Source: Bradyrhizobium hereditatis
Lineage (GTDB): Bacteria > Pseudomonadota > Alphaproteobacteria > Rhizobiales > Xanthobacteraceae
Reading direction: 5' to 3'
Assembly (NCBI RefSeq): GCF_020329435.1
Contig: NZ_JAGKJK010000003.1
Location: 124,001-188,000, forward strand
Length of the DNA: 64,000 nt
Each line of letters begins with the position of its first letter. Within the stretch, counting starts at the first letter, position 1. A program made the translations under genes and the position numbers. The notes below the pieces were generated by a model. That model was given only the letters and a program-made list of their open reading frames with translations. It did not search any database and had not been told where the DNA came from. Shown here in pieces: positions 45,101 through 54,015 of this stretch.

Positions 45101-46914
45101 GCAAACGGCGTGATGCCGCCCGGCGATTGGAAGGCTCGAAGATGATCCAGTGGGGTAGCGATGGCCTGCTCCTCCTTCTCGGCGAACTCCTGGGCATCCT
45201 TGTCCAGCGACTTGTCGTAAAGCCGGGAAGCAATGCCCGGCTTGTCGTTCTTCACGAGCCAATGCCCCAAGCTGAGAAGACCACGTAGATTGCGGCCGAC
45301 CGTGCTCTCGGAGGCCCCAGCCTTGATGAGTGCCGGCCTCAGCCCCTCAATAAGAGAGGCATCTTCGCAATAAACAGGATCCAGGCTGCTACCTGCGAAA
45401 GCCAATTTTGCATGGCCGGGCGGTAGCGCCGAGGCATTCAGCATCGTTCCACCGCCTTGACCGTGCGGAGGCGGCGTAGATGGGTGCCCGCTCGCCCGCA
45501 TGATGGGAATCTGCTCGCCTGGCACGAGGATGTTGCGGTAACGTTCATCCGTCAGCTCGTCGTCCTGGTGGCGCCAGTTCACGGGATTAGGGGACTCTGT
45601 AGGATTCAATGCCAGGCCATGCCGCGGTGGCTGAAGACACGACGATGCACCGGCTTCGTCGACCGTCCCAAAGAATAAATCTTGATCATCCCCCTCAGCG
45701 AGTGCCGCTGGCCAACTGAAGGCGGGCTGCGAGCCGCCCTGCTTAGCCGCGGCCTCAATGCCCCCTGCCCGGGCAGTGATTGAGGCGACTCCGCCCGGCG
45801 ACTGAGAGGCGCGGAGACGATCTAGTGCGGTAAGAACGAGGTGCCTGCGACTTTGATCGAAGATCGCAGCGTCGCTGCTGAGCGATTCGTCGTTAAGCCG
45901 AGCAGCCACTCCCGGCTTGTTTTTTGCAAAGAGCCACCGGCTGAATCTGCGAAGAGGACCAACATAATTCGTCTTAGCGGTGATCTTCTCGTACCCAGCC
46001 TTAACGAGTGCTTCTTGAAGTCCGGAAATCAAGGGCGCGTCTTCGGGATGAAAAGGCGGACCGTTGAGTTTTCTCGCTCCATTACGGAGATGATCAAGTG
46101 CCGCGCCGATACTTTTGTTACCGCCGGCGTCCTTGTAGCGCTGGATCTCTTCATTGAGCGGTTCGTCCTCGTTCCATGTCTCGTCCTGAAGCCGAGCAGC
46201 AATGCCAGGCTTGTTGTTTGCCCGAAGGTAGTGGCTGAAATCCGTGAGAATAGATGCATAGGTTTTGGCGGTACTTGAAGTTCCGGCCGCCACTGCTTGC
46301 TTTCTGTATTCTTTGATGAGAGTTCCGTCCTTGGGATAAGGAGTCAGGTCAGGGCGGCCTGCGATCGGTACGACTCCTCCCGTCAATTGAGAGGTCCGCA
46401 GATGAGCTAGTGCCCAAGGGACGTTCGCCGTCCCACCTTTGGTTATGAACTCCTCGACATCCTTGTCCATCGACTCGTCATGAAGCCGATCAGCAATGCA
46501 CGGCTTGTCGTTTGCAAAGAGCCAGCGGCTCAAGCTGAGCAGATAACCGACGTTGCTCGTGGCGGTGCTCTCGGCGGCTCCACCCCTGAGGAGCGCCTGC
46601 TTAAGGCCGGAAATAAGGCGCGCATCCTTAGCATAAAGCGGCTCCTTGCTGCGACCTACCAAGACCCAATTTGACTGAGCGGTCTGTAGCGCTGCGGCGC
46701 CCAGCACCGCCTCATCGTTTCCGGCATGCGCCTCAGATCGCGATGCCTCCGCTTGATGCGCGCGGACCTGCATGAGCACGGGAGCAGCCGGGACAGCGAT
46801 CTCACTCAGCTGCTGCTCAAAGGCCGCCGCATCTGTGGACGGAGCCGGTGAGCTCTCTTGCGGGCCCGCGGTGCCCGATTGTTGACGCACCCAGTTGGCG
46901 GATTGGAACTTCAT
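42181..46914 (-). CDS. nopD: Large NopD/XopD-like Type III effector with Ulp1 (C48) SUMO protease domain
   Basis: A 1577-residue protein, ATG 46914, behind a tts box. Three parts are visible. (1) Residues about 90-1000 hold seven copies of an 80- to 100-residue helical unit with the pattern DAxLIxGL...LSRWLxxNxKPGIAxRLxDES...ALxxLR; one copy of it recurs in the effector at 20109-21083. (2) Residues about 1070-1330 are seven tandem 36-residue repeats (PFVDLNAPTPSELRDDAHFA, then a 16-residue spacer), with DLN cores like plant EAR repression motifs. (3) The C-terminal 180 residues are a Ulp1-type cysteine protease with His (GTHWSLLLLDRH, near 1474), Asp (AYHYDSV, near 1493) and Cys (NSYDCGVFVVDG, near 1527). 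By family knowledge such proteins act in the plant nucleus, removing SUMO and altering transcription. Translocation is inferred from the tts box. Confidence 0.85.
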   Translation of the reverse strand: MKFQSANWVRQQSGTAGPQESSPAPSTDAAAFEQQLSEIAVPAAPVLMQVRAHQAEASRSEAHAGNDEAVLGAAALQTAQSNWVLVGRSKEPLYAKDARLISGLKQALLRGGAAESTATSNVGYLLSLSRWLFANDKPCIADRLHDESMDKDVEEFITKGGTANVPWALAHLRTSQLTGGVVPIAGRPDLTPYPKDGTLIKEYRKQAVAAGTSSTAKTYASILTDFSHYLRANNKPGIAARLQDETWNEDEPLNEEIQRYKDAGGNKSIGAALDHLRNGARKLNGPPFHPEDAPLISGLQEALVKAGYEKITAKTNYVGPLRRFSRWLFAKNKPGVAARLNDESLSSDAAIFDQSRRHLVLTALDRLRASQSPGGVASITARAGGIEAAAKQGGSQPAFSWPAALAEGDDQDLFFGTVDEAGASSCLQPPRHGLALNPTESPNPVNWRHQDDELTDERYRNILVPGEQIPIMRASGHPSTPPPHGQGGGTMLNASALPPGHAKLAFAGSSLDPVYCEDASLIEGLRPALIKAGASESTVGRNLRGLLSLGHWLVKNDKPGIASRLYDKSLDKDAQEFAEKEEQAIATPLDHLRAFQSPGGITPFASRVERNPYPQHADLIKRYKEEAAPSTANTARSYATLLIDFSDYLRENDKPGIAARLGHDSLDEDVSRYKEADPHGRRKAGAALAHLLRSPAGARTIELLRHIRPLPDLEDAVRAETKPTLTATAQHSGSNGAVSWPETLPANQQDLLLETMDGPSSSPPPHGDAVERQLMQTPSHQLAASPSQRQAPVSSPDELIGEQLPAEDAELLARFRVDAERRKLTPGAINNSVSGLRTFVRWVNASHRGPVASRLRDGSSLDEEIAKYRSLGRDPQNRIRSAVDVLRRLLRGGEEVEAPEPRVLGAPRHHVPHPEDAPLIEGALSQALKDLKTPTAKLRQSAQQRATRLRALSAWLRGNGKGSIIGRLNGSSRQQLSLDDDVVAFQRTGGRVHGPDLSHLRSYLKLIEANRELGLRGPEQPSSPAAQGDRFSGSSQDLPSTPASRSAGAWVWLSEQRQEPASPSRPASNAKGRREPFVDLNAPPPSELRDDAHFAPADPARVRSDTYAGLEPFVDLNAPTPSELRDDAHFAPADPARVRSDTYAGLEPFVDLNAPTPSELRDDAHFAPAAPARGRSDTYAGLEPFVDLNAPTPSELRDDAHFAPAAPARGRSDTYAGLEPFVDLNAPTPSELRDDAHFAPAAPARGRSDTYAGLEPFVDLNAPTPSELRDDAHFAPAAPARGRSDTYAGLEPFVDLNAPTPSELRDDAHFAPAHPARGRSDTYAGPVLFVGRDAPRPQVIDLDPPTLQELRDDARYAPFPRTSADAQIGALDPTASSHGRSGLELGAKEWLGDKHIHRDYELLAEELRRGRPELAALTQFVDPLIAHYQLRFGAEPDMLRVFQRIVYDPNGNDTADFLFLPVNDAMDPNRLGTHWSLLLLDRHTRGEPVAYHYDSVRGHNHEAAAQLARRLRARLESPSMAQQRNSYDCGVFVVDGTRALVRRLAQGERPAHEPLHLDNLVANRRSLQSRLAHPGLG
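42945..43700 (-). repeat. Seven tandem 108-bp repeats inside the large effector
   Basis: The DNA repeats every 108 bases without gaps (for example AACAAATGGCTCAAGACC at 43033 and 43141). Copies 3-6 are almost identical, while the first (near 43690) and last (near 42950) diverge, and a degenerate eighth unit follows. Such near-identity implies recent copy-number change by recombination. It is coding, not a CRISPR array. Confidence 0.95.
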
Positions 46915-47103
46915 TCGTTCTCACTTTCGGAATATAGGCCAATTGAAGCCTGAGTGATTTGGCACGGACTCGACTCGGCAGCATCGAACCCAGCAGAAAA
47001 CTACCGTGAACGCCCCAAAATGCCCCGTCCAAGCACCCCCGACCCCGCGCTCCAGTATTCTTGCGGCGATCGCCAGCTATGATCGCCTCTGGAGACCCTA
47101 CTC

Positions 47104-47133
47104 TATGTGCGATAGCTGTCGAGAACCTGACGC
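47104..47133 (-). promoter_or_regulatory. tts box upstream of the large effector
   Basis: On the minus strand it begins GCGTCAGGTTCTCGACAGCT and continues ATCGCACATA. It fits the tts box with one change in the TCGAAAG core (TCGACAG). It lies 190 bases upstream of ATG 46914, a normal distance for TtsI promoters. Confidence 0.75.
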
Positions 47134-47869
47134 GGAGCCGCCGACTTGCTGCAGCGGACACGCATGCTGCCCCCATGGCCGGAAATCGATAAAGAACCTC
47201 GCGAAGAACGGTTCTGTGGGCTTTCCTGAGCCTTGTTGCATAATGAAGAACGGCCCCATGGGGCGATCGGCAATCGACCCGATTTTGCTGCAAAACCGCG
47301 ATGGCGCCACCAGCCCGCCAACGTGTTTAGAGTCGTAAAACTCTAGTTTCGAGTGGTGCAAAGTTCGGTCTCGCTGCAGAACCACCGAGACTCTAACTGC
47401 CGCTGGATGAAAGTTTAGTGGCAGGTCACCGGTACCCAACCAGCGGGATAGCGGCCGACTATCGGTTGCCGTGGCGGTTCTGGCGGTTCCTTACGCTTGC
47501 TATGAGCAATGGGCTGCATTTGCAGAAGCCCAAAACAGTTGCTGGAAGATGATGACGACGCTGGAGTGCGGCGCGCCTTTATCGGAAGAGACGCTGACAC
47601 CGGCCATCAACCAAGCTGGCCTTGTTGATCTCGGCAAGGGTGGGCTGCTCTAGCCGGAGTTCTGGCACCGTCGAGCGAACTTCTCAGGCCCGCAACGGCG
47701 CGACAAGGTGCGAGTGGATGGAAACAGAATTTAGGCTGGGGCAAGCGGCCGAGTATTCACCTGCTTCCGCAGCTCTAGCCTTGCTAGTCGTAAACTTCTT
47801 GGGTCTGGCACTGATCGCGCTGCGCGCCGTCTTCGGTTGGATCGTGGCAGGCTACAGGCCCTCACCAGC
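47134..47869. other. Intergenic stretch without a supported gene
   Basis: About 740 bases. Opposing frames mirror each other and have no domain. A plus-strand 51-residue frame at 47718-47873 contains one hydrophobic segment (AALALLVVNFLGLALIAL) but lacks a convincing ribosome site. Confidence 0.35.
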
Positions 47870-48131
47870 CTGACCGAGTGATAGACGGTGTTTCCTTGAA
47901 GGTCCACTGCCACGCGGTGCCCTCTCGACGTTGCCGGCCATCACGCGCAGGTTCGGAGCCGTCTCGTTGTCGGAGGGTTCGGCCGGAAGGAAACGCGCTT
48001 TGAGCGAGCGAGAGCATCTTAATGATGCTGGCGTACGAGCCATCTTCGGCGCGGGTGAAGGTGCCAATCTGAGCGGTGGTGATCTCCTGTTGCTGTTTCC
48101 AAGACCGCGACCAGCGCGGCCTCGATGGCAA
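47870..48131 (-). pseudogene. Frameshifted second DUF736 gene
   Basis: One minus-strand frame gives the DUF736 N-terminus (TTAQIGTFTRAEDGSYAS); another gives the continuation (LKARFLPAEPSDNETAPNLR). The C-terminal EIGAAW block is gone. The DNA on its left and right resembles the leader of the intact DUF736 gene (around 9246-9450). This is a relic of a second ICE-like accessory module. Confidence 0.65.
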
Positions 48132-48810
48132 TGTCTGAGCGCCGCAATGACCGACCCGCAGCCTCTGGCCCGCAGCGTCAGCGGAGGATGGCAGGCTGGG
48201 CGATCTTATTGCCTCGCGAGGAATGCCGCCGCTTGGCTGCAGGGCGCGAACGAGCCATTGCGGGTAAGGGCCGGCGAACGCGGCGAGCGTTTAGTGGATT
48301 GTGATCCGTCAGCAAGAGGCCGCTATGGCCGTGGGCGCAAACAGCAGCGGCTTACAGGAACTCATCACCGCCATGATGGCAACACCACTCTGCAACAGTA
48401 GCTGAAGGCAGGGCGGCCTTTTCTGCGCCGCCCCCGATTCAAAGTCAAAAAAACCTCGATCGGACGCGCGTAAAGGCGGGCTTTGGTATTCCAATTGAGC
48501 CTCCGCCCGAGGATTGACCATCAGCGCGAAGCGCTCGGGCCGGCGCTACAATTGAGAGGCGTCGACCTCCTCATCCGGGAAGTTCTCGCGTCCAGCTCCA
48601 GCCGGTTCTTCGCCTCTTCTCCCATGTGATTAGCACGTAGTCTTCGAACGTGTTCGAGGAGCTGACATGCGTCTCGATCAGCTGCCGCAGCTCGTGCCTG
48701 ATCCGGTATTTGCTGACGATCATTTGCCTTTATCATTGCTGGGTTCACGTACGAGATTGAACTTGTCGAACTGGCGCGTCGAAACGTTTGATGATGGTGA
48801 GGAACTGCAA

Positions 48811-48945
48811 TCAACATTGCGGTTGGAGCCAAGAACATTCAGCGCAAGGGACAAGCGTAGCAGAAATCCCAGCTGCGATCAGGGCGTACTCAATTGAGCT
48901 CGCCCCAGCCTTATCCCGCGAAAACGTAGAAGAGGAGATGACTTC
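48811..48945 (-). pseudogene. Flp-type pilin remnant
   Basis: The minus-strand frame contains FSRDKAGASSIEYALIAAGI, the cleavage and hydrophobic region of Flp/Fap prepilins (the G/A-x-x-IEY motif), but there is no usable start and the C-terminus is replaced by an unrelated Cys-containing tail. A better-preserved Flp gene is at 58525-58731. Confidence 0.45.
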
Positions 48946-49333
48946 ATTGCAATGCCATTGTCCCGGTTGGACCGCTAGCGGATTCCGTTCGACCGCTCCC
49001 GCCAGTCATTCGCTTGGGCTGCGTGCGGTCCATCCAAAAATGATGCCCGATCCTCGCTCATCTGAGTTTGAGAAATAGTTCAAGATTGGCGCTGTTAGAA
49101 GCTGACCGATGCCGCACGACACAGACAAGGCGACAAAACACAGCGTAGAGATATGCCGCAAGTTGAGACCAGAATTCACTGTCGCGATTGAACATTAGAC
49201 CTCATATACAGCCCCGCGCTTCCCACTAAAAATTAAGAGCTCGCCCCCACGGAACATAAGGGAGGGGCTGGTCGCCTGGCTCCCGAAGCGTGGAAGCCAC
49301 GCTGCTGGGAAACAGCGCGCACTTCGGCATCGC

Positions 49334-49525
49334 TCACAAGCGTTCCGATTTTCCGCTCCCGGCGCTCTTTACGACGGTTGAAGAAAATTCAGAAAGCTGC
49401 ACAACCTGCCGTTTGAGAAACGCAACCAGCTGTGTGAGACGAAGAATCACTTGCTTGCAGCGCTCCAGCTCGCGCTGTTCGTCTGTCATTTCAGACGCTT
49501 CATGGCGATTCCTACTTGCCGTCAC
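49334..49525 (-). CDS. Small coiled-coil protein coupled to the FNR gene
   Basis: A 63-residue frame starting with GTG in a GTGA overlap with the stop of the ferredoxin-NADP reductase gene. The second half reads MTDEQRELERCKQVILRLTQ, then LVAFLKRQVVQLSEF, a regular leucine-rich amphipathic helix. The overlap suggests translation after the reductase. An internal ATG at 49489 gives a 51-residue alternative. I do not recognise the family. A role as a partner or adaptor of the reductase is a guess. Confidence 0.5.
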   Translation of the reverse strand: MTASRNRHEASEMTDEQRELERCKQVILRLTQLVAFLKRQVVQLSEFSSTVVKSAGSGKSERL

Positions 49526-50337
49526 GATTCATGTAGACCCCTTGACCTAGCAGAGCTCAAATTATTTCGTTCGGCGAACTCCTTTTCGAACACGAATTGC
49601 GCCGGCTCGCCGTGATTGCCTTCGATAAACCCCTTCGCCACCAATAGCTCGCGGGCATCGCGCACCAGTTCGGGGCTGCCACATATCATGACGCGGTCAT
49701 GCTCCGGGTCGAGTTCCGGCAGCTCGATGTCTGAAAACAGCTTGCCTGACGCGATCAGGTCGGTGATCCGTCCACGGTTGCAGAAGCGATCGCGCGTCAC
49801 GGTTGGATGATAGATCAACTGGTAGCGCACGAAGTCGCCGACCAGCTCGTCGCTCGGCAGTTTTCCCGTGATCATCTCGCCATAGGCGAGATCCGCGATA
49901 CGACGGCAGCCATGCAGCAGCACGACATTCTTGAATCGCAGATAGGTTGCAGGATCCTTGATCACGCTCAGGAACGGCGCAAGCCCGGTGCCGGTGCCGA
50001 TCAGATAGAGATTGCGCCCGTACTCGAGATTATCGATGACCAGCGTCCCCGTAGCCTTGCGGCTGACGATGATCTCGTCACCCTCCTTCAGTTGCTGCAG
50101 ACGCGAGGTCAAGAGACCATCCGGCACTTTGATCGCGAAGAATTCCAGCCGTTCCTCGTAATTGGCGCTGGCCAGGCTGCACGCACGCAGCAGCGGCTTC
50201 TCGTCGATCTTGAGCCCGATCTTGGTGAATTCGCCGCTACGGAAGCGGAACGACGGATCCCGCGTAGTGGTGAAGCTGAAGAGATTGTTGGTCCAGTGAT
50301 GGACGCTCAGCACGCTTTCTTGGTTGAAATTGCTCAT
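49522..50337 (-). CDS. fpr: Ferredoxin-NADP+ reductase
   Basis: A 271-residue bacterial-type FNR that exchanges electrons between NADPH and ferredoxin or flavodoxin. The FAD motif is LLRACSLASANYEERLEFFA (about residues 48-67), the NADP-binding motif is YLIGTGTGLAPFLSVIKDP and the C-terminal EPAQFVFEKEFAE closes the fold. ATG 50337 (MSNFNQESVLSV) has a GGGAG site; the extension to 50439 is not conserved-looking. In a symbiosis island such an enzyme may feed ferredoxin for nitrogenase. That is inferred from location, and no NifA or RpoN site was recognised upstream. The next gene is coupled by overlap. Confidence 0.88.
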   Translation of the reverse strand: MSNFNQESVLSVHHWTNNLFSFTTTRDPSFRFRSGEFTKIGLKIDEKPLLRACSLASANYEERLEFFAIKVPDGLLTSRLQQLKEGDEIIVSRKATGTLVIDNLEYGRNLYLIGTGTGLAPFLSVIKDPATYLRFKNVVLLHGCRRIADLAYGEMITGKLPSDELVGDFVRYQLIYHPTVTRDRFCNRGRITDLIASGKLFSDIELPELDPEHDRVMICGSPELVRDARELLVAKGFIEGNHGEPAQFVFEKEFAERNNLSSARSRGLHES

Positions 50338-51447
50338 CTCACACTCCCGCGAAACTACCCGCGGGTCCGCGTTAGTACGACGTGTCTGCACGGGTTTTCC
50401 AAATAATACTGCGTGCACCAGCTGAGGCTCTCGATGCACTATCGTCGGACCGATAGGTTCACACCCTCAACTGCTTAGGCTTTCAAGATCGGCCTGTGCC
50501 CCCGCCTGCAGCAATCAACCCGGCCGCTGACCATTCACAACATCTCCAATCGCTTGACTCGTTTAGCCCGCCGGGCATCTGCGTTGCTAAGATGATGAGT
50601 TTTTCCTCCAGGTTAACGCCGGGCAGGTTGGCTGGCTTTGCCAGCTCACATCCTGCCAAGTGGGCGTGCCGTCGCAGAACGCAATGGCAAATTGGGCACA
50701 CCTTTGCTCCGACAAACACAGTACGTAACGAACGAAGAATCTCGTTTCTCAACTGAGTGTGTCGTCTCGGCTTCAGATTCCTTAGAACCTTTTGCTCTGT
50801 TGCAAAGCTGCTGCAACCGATCCCAACGAAGATCGACGCTTCGCCGAGGTAACACCCGCCGAACATGCGGTCTGCGAGCGCCTGTGGTTGGCCTGGGTCT
50901 GACTGTAACAATATTGTAATATTGATTAACGCAATGACCCGCGTGATTACGCCTAAATCCTGCATTTGGGGTCGCCTTCGATGGATTTCACGGCATAGCG
51001 ATCCACCTGCTCCCGAATGGTCCCGATCAGTGGACAGCAGGCGGCATGACCTCACGTGCTCGGTCCGATGCAGAACGCCGCAGGCTTCAGCCTCCACTCG
51101 AGCCAAGGAGGGAATCGGAAACAAAAGAGTGCATGAGCGCGGACTCCAAAGTCTGCATCGAGCGGCAGCTCGGCAGAATAGAACGCCCCTAGCTGCGGCG
51201 CCTCTTTGAGCCAAAGGTGATGTTGCGCTCCCTGAATTCGCACTACGGCATAACAACATCGGATGCCTGTCTGATGCTGCCCGATGCAAGGTCAGCAAGC
51301 AGTAGCGCCGCGGCGTTGATTTGCGAGGCAGACGCGCTCCGCATGACTGGCACTAGCCTTGCAGGACCTCAGGTGCCCCAAGAGCAACTTGCCTAGATGC
51401 CGGCAGTGACCGCTGATATATTGGTGGCCTTGAGAGGCGATCTGAGA
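50338..51447. other. Intergenic stretch with a local AT palindrome
   Basis: About 1.1 kb with no supported gene. Around 50905-50930 there is an AT-rich patch containing the perfect palindrome ACAATATTGT in an otherwise GC-rich stretch. It may be a regulatory site. Other frames look random. Confidence 0.35.
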
Positions 51448-51545
51448 ACTCGACAATTGATCTTCGCGATCGGCTAGCCGAAGCGCTGGGTGTCCATTTA
51501 TCTGAGCTCTTTGTTCACTCTCCTATGCCAGCAGCATTGAAGTTA
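51448..51545 (+). pseudogene. XRE-type helix-turn-helix remnant
   Basis: A plus-strand frame reads NSTIDLRDRLAEALGVHLSE, then LFVHSPM, the C-terminal helices of Cro/CI-type helix-turn-helix regulators. The N-terminus is missing. It is too short to be a gene. Confidence 0.3.
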
Positions 51546-51960
51546 TTGTGCGTATGATAACGCCGCGAGGTGCCAAGGCCCGCGAGGCTGAGCAGAAGGC
51601 TATCGAAGCCATCGCCAAGTATATTGATGGCTACACAGCCAATAACCACAGCGAAAGCCGGCTTAAAGGCATAGCGGTGAACGCTGTTCAAAGAACCGCA
51701 AGCTCTCGACTATTCAGGCGCTCAGAGAGCTCGGTGAGCTCGAGCACGGAGTTTTCCGCTTGAGACAACATCCGAAATTGGGTCGCTCACGGAGCGTACT
51801 ATCAAACTACATTGATCGAGGACCGGCAGCTTCTCGAACTATTGGATCACTCGATCGCTCGTCCGCGAGCTGATCAGGCGGCGTTCAGGCGCAGGACCGG
51901 TCGAACGATCTCCTCGGCAAGGGCCGTCTTGATGCGAATCTCACGCCCTTGGGAGCGGCC

Positions 51961-52696
51961 TCAATCCGCCTCTTCGAGTCGATAGGCAGGTGCGGTCGTG
52001 AGCGACCTAGCGTAGGACGCGGACCAGCCAAGACGACTGACATGGTCTGCAAGCGAGGCATTTGTCTTAGATTGGAGAAAGAATGCCTTGCTTGGCGCAG
52101 CATCTGGCTTCGGCGCGTCCGCGAGGCCGCGTACGAAGTTTATGGCTCGCTCCTGAAGTTCGGCCTCCAGTTTGGTTGCCTTGATGCGCTCGATAACGAG
52201 CTCGCGATCGAATGGCCGCGCCTTGTGATAGCCTTCCACGAACTCTTTGTCCTTCTCGGACAAGCGGGCGAGCTTGGAAACAATAATGTCCTCAGGACAT
52301 GGTGCGACGGCAAGGACCTTTCGACCGTCGACATCGACCGTCCTCGTGATCGCGCGCTTATTCCGGTCTTCGGGCAGCCGCGCTGTATTCTCGTCGACAC
52401 CGTCGATATAGAAGCCGTGCTCCCTACGGAATAGCGACCCCTCGTCATAGAGAGCGTTGATTTCTTCTGAGGCCTCCGGATCGTCGTCTGGATCCAGCTC
52501 CTTTTGCTGAATCTCCCAGATCCTTGCGTTTTCCGGCTAGGCGTCGATCTCGCCGGAGGTGCGCAGAACGACCAGCGCGTCCGGCCAGGAGAGCAAGATA
52601 CTCTGACTGCCGATGATGAAAACCTTGTCTGTCTTGAAGACTGGCTATCACCCTGACCGTCTCGACAAGATCTTCGATAGTTCGAAGAAGGAGCAT
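51961..52696 (-). pseudogene. Decayed DUF6036-type nucleotidyltransferase (toxin-like)
   Basis: From ATG 52696 the frame reads MLLLRTIEDLVETVRVIASL and must shift near 52630 to continue KVFIIGSQSILLSWPDALVV, then SGEID, the nucleotidyltransferase GS...SxExD motif. A TAG at 52537-52539 interrupts it, and the open frame resumes (PENARIWEIQQKELD to EDIIVSKLARLSEKDKEFVE). This is the pattern of DUF6036 family toxins of type IV-like toxin-antitoxin pairs. One frameshift and one nonsense codon make it inactive. Its partner gene is directly upstream. Confidence 0.6.
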
Positions 52697-52700
52697 TGCG

Positions 52701-53087
52701 TCACGTAGCGATCCGCGGAAGCTCCGTGAGCTGATGGATCACGGATCTCTCAGCAATCCGCTTTGCCGCCTTCCAGATACGACGTCGCAAAGCGTCGTCC
52801 TCGAAGTTGATACCTTCCGCCAAAACGAATGGCGAGGACAAGCGCAATCGCGTCATTTCTTCGTCGCGACTCGTCAGACGACGGCGTACCGTGGATGGAG
52901 GACGGCCAAGGACGTCAGACCATTCGCGAACGAAATCGTAGCCTTCGTAACGCTGCGAGCTACGGGCCAAAGAATGCTTCGCCCTTTCGACCAGTGACGG
53001 GTCGCGACCGATCTGCCGCGCAATAAGCCGATGCATCATCAGCTTCGCGGTGTCGTTCACGTATTCCCGGTTGACCCGAACGCTCAT
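52701..53087 (-). CDS. Helix-turn-helix protein, putative antitoxin
   Basis: A 128-residue basic protein whose stop lies five bases before the start of the DUF6036-like gene. The middle contains a helix-turn-helix (YDFVREWSDVLGRPPSTVRR). Such small HTH proteins accompany DUF6036 nucleotidyltransferases as antitoxins or regulators. It is intact although the toxin is broken, as often seen for orphan antitoxins. Direct family naming was not possible. Confidence 0.5.
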   Translation of the reverse strand: MSVRVNREYVNDTAKLMMHRLIARQIGRDPSLVERAKHSLARSSQRYEGYDFVREWSDVLGRPPSTVRRRLTSRDEEMTRLRLSSPFVLAEGINFEDDALRRRIWKAAKRIAERSVIHQLTELPRIAT

Positions 53088-53469
53088 GGCTCTTGACCAA
53101 TACCTACCTCAACAAGGGAAAATAGGCATCTACCCGTAAAAATCCAGCTACTCACCAATCCTCGGCGCCGGCAAGTACCGTACGAAACGAACGAATGATC
53201 TCGCTCCTCCACCCTAGCGCATTGTCCCGACAGATCGGATCGCTTCGCACAAAGCCCCTCTGTCACTCGCTTTGAATTTTAGGTTCTGCGCAGCAGCCCC
53301 TGCTGGTTAGTCCGAAGCGGTAGTTATGCGGCTTTGCCGATTTCACGTTAGCAAAATGGTTACCGTCAAGTGCAACAGCCGGGCCCTCGAGCGGCAGCGT
53401 TAGCACTTCGAACAGAGGCGCAGTGTTAGTTCATCGCTTCATTCAATCAGCCCCTCCGGGAGATTCCGC

Positions 53470-53988
53470 ATGTCTATGCAGACGCGCCGCGTCGAAGTCA
53501 TAACGTTCGTTGTTACGGCCTGCCTGGCGTTCGCCTTCACCTGCTTGCCTGAGACCGGCATAGCGCAGGAACACCCGATTCTGACCATCAGCGGCAGGAT
53601 CAATGCCTCCGACGCCGAAGCCGGCCTCACCTTCCGCCGTTCCGACCTAGAAGCGATGGGAATGGTGAGCTTCGAAACCAGCACACCCTGGTACAAGCAT
53701 CCCGTCAAGTTCGAAGGCGTTCCGCTCAACAAGTTGATGAAGAACGTCGGCGCCACTGGTCAGCGTGTGGTCGCCATGGCGCTGAACGACTACAGCACCG
53801 AGATTCCCGTCGAGGACTTCGCGAAATACAACGCCATCCTCGCAATCAAACGCGATGGCGAATATATGCCGATCCGCGACAAGGGGCCGCTGTTCATCGT
53901 CTATCCCTACGATACGGACCCGGAGCTGCGAAGCCAGAAGTTCTACAGTCGCTCGGCGTGGCAGGTGAACCGCCTGATCGTGAAGTAG
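53470..53988 (+). CDS. Periplasmic molybdopterin-binding-like domain protein
   Basis: A 172-residue protein with an N-terminal signal peptide (VITFVVTACLAFAFTC, cleavage likely after AQEH region) and a domain resembling the oxidoreductase molybdopterin-binding fold (TFRRSDLEAMGMVSF, then STPWYKHPVKFEGVPLNKLM). It lacks the full cofactor-binding length of YedY, so it is probably a stand-alone, non-catalytic version, as found beside signalling genes. The neighbour, 27 bases downstream, is a GGDEF/EAL protein, and the pair is likely one operon in which this periplasmic protein may act as a sensor partner. Confidence 0.72.
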   Translation: MSMQTRRVEVITFVVTACLAFAFTCLPETGIAQEHPILTISGRINASDAEAGLTFRRSDLEAMGMVSFETSTPWYKHPVKFEGVPLNKLMKNVGATGQRVVAMALNDYSTEIPVEDFAKYNAILAIKRDGEYMPIRDKGPLFIVYPYDTDPELRSQKFYSRSAWQVNRLIVK

Positions 53989-54015
53989 CGGGCAAACCAG
54001 CGTTGTCGCTCGACG

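Noticed and set aside
48602..48728. Short minus-strand frame (MIVSKYRIRHELRQLIETHV)
   Set aside because: It looks protein-like but has no clear ribosome site or family, and lies in a relic region between a DUF736 and a Flp remnant.
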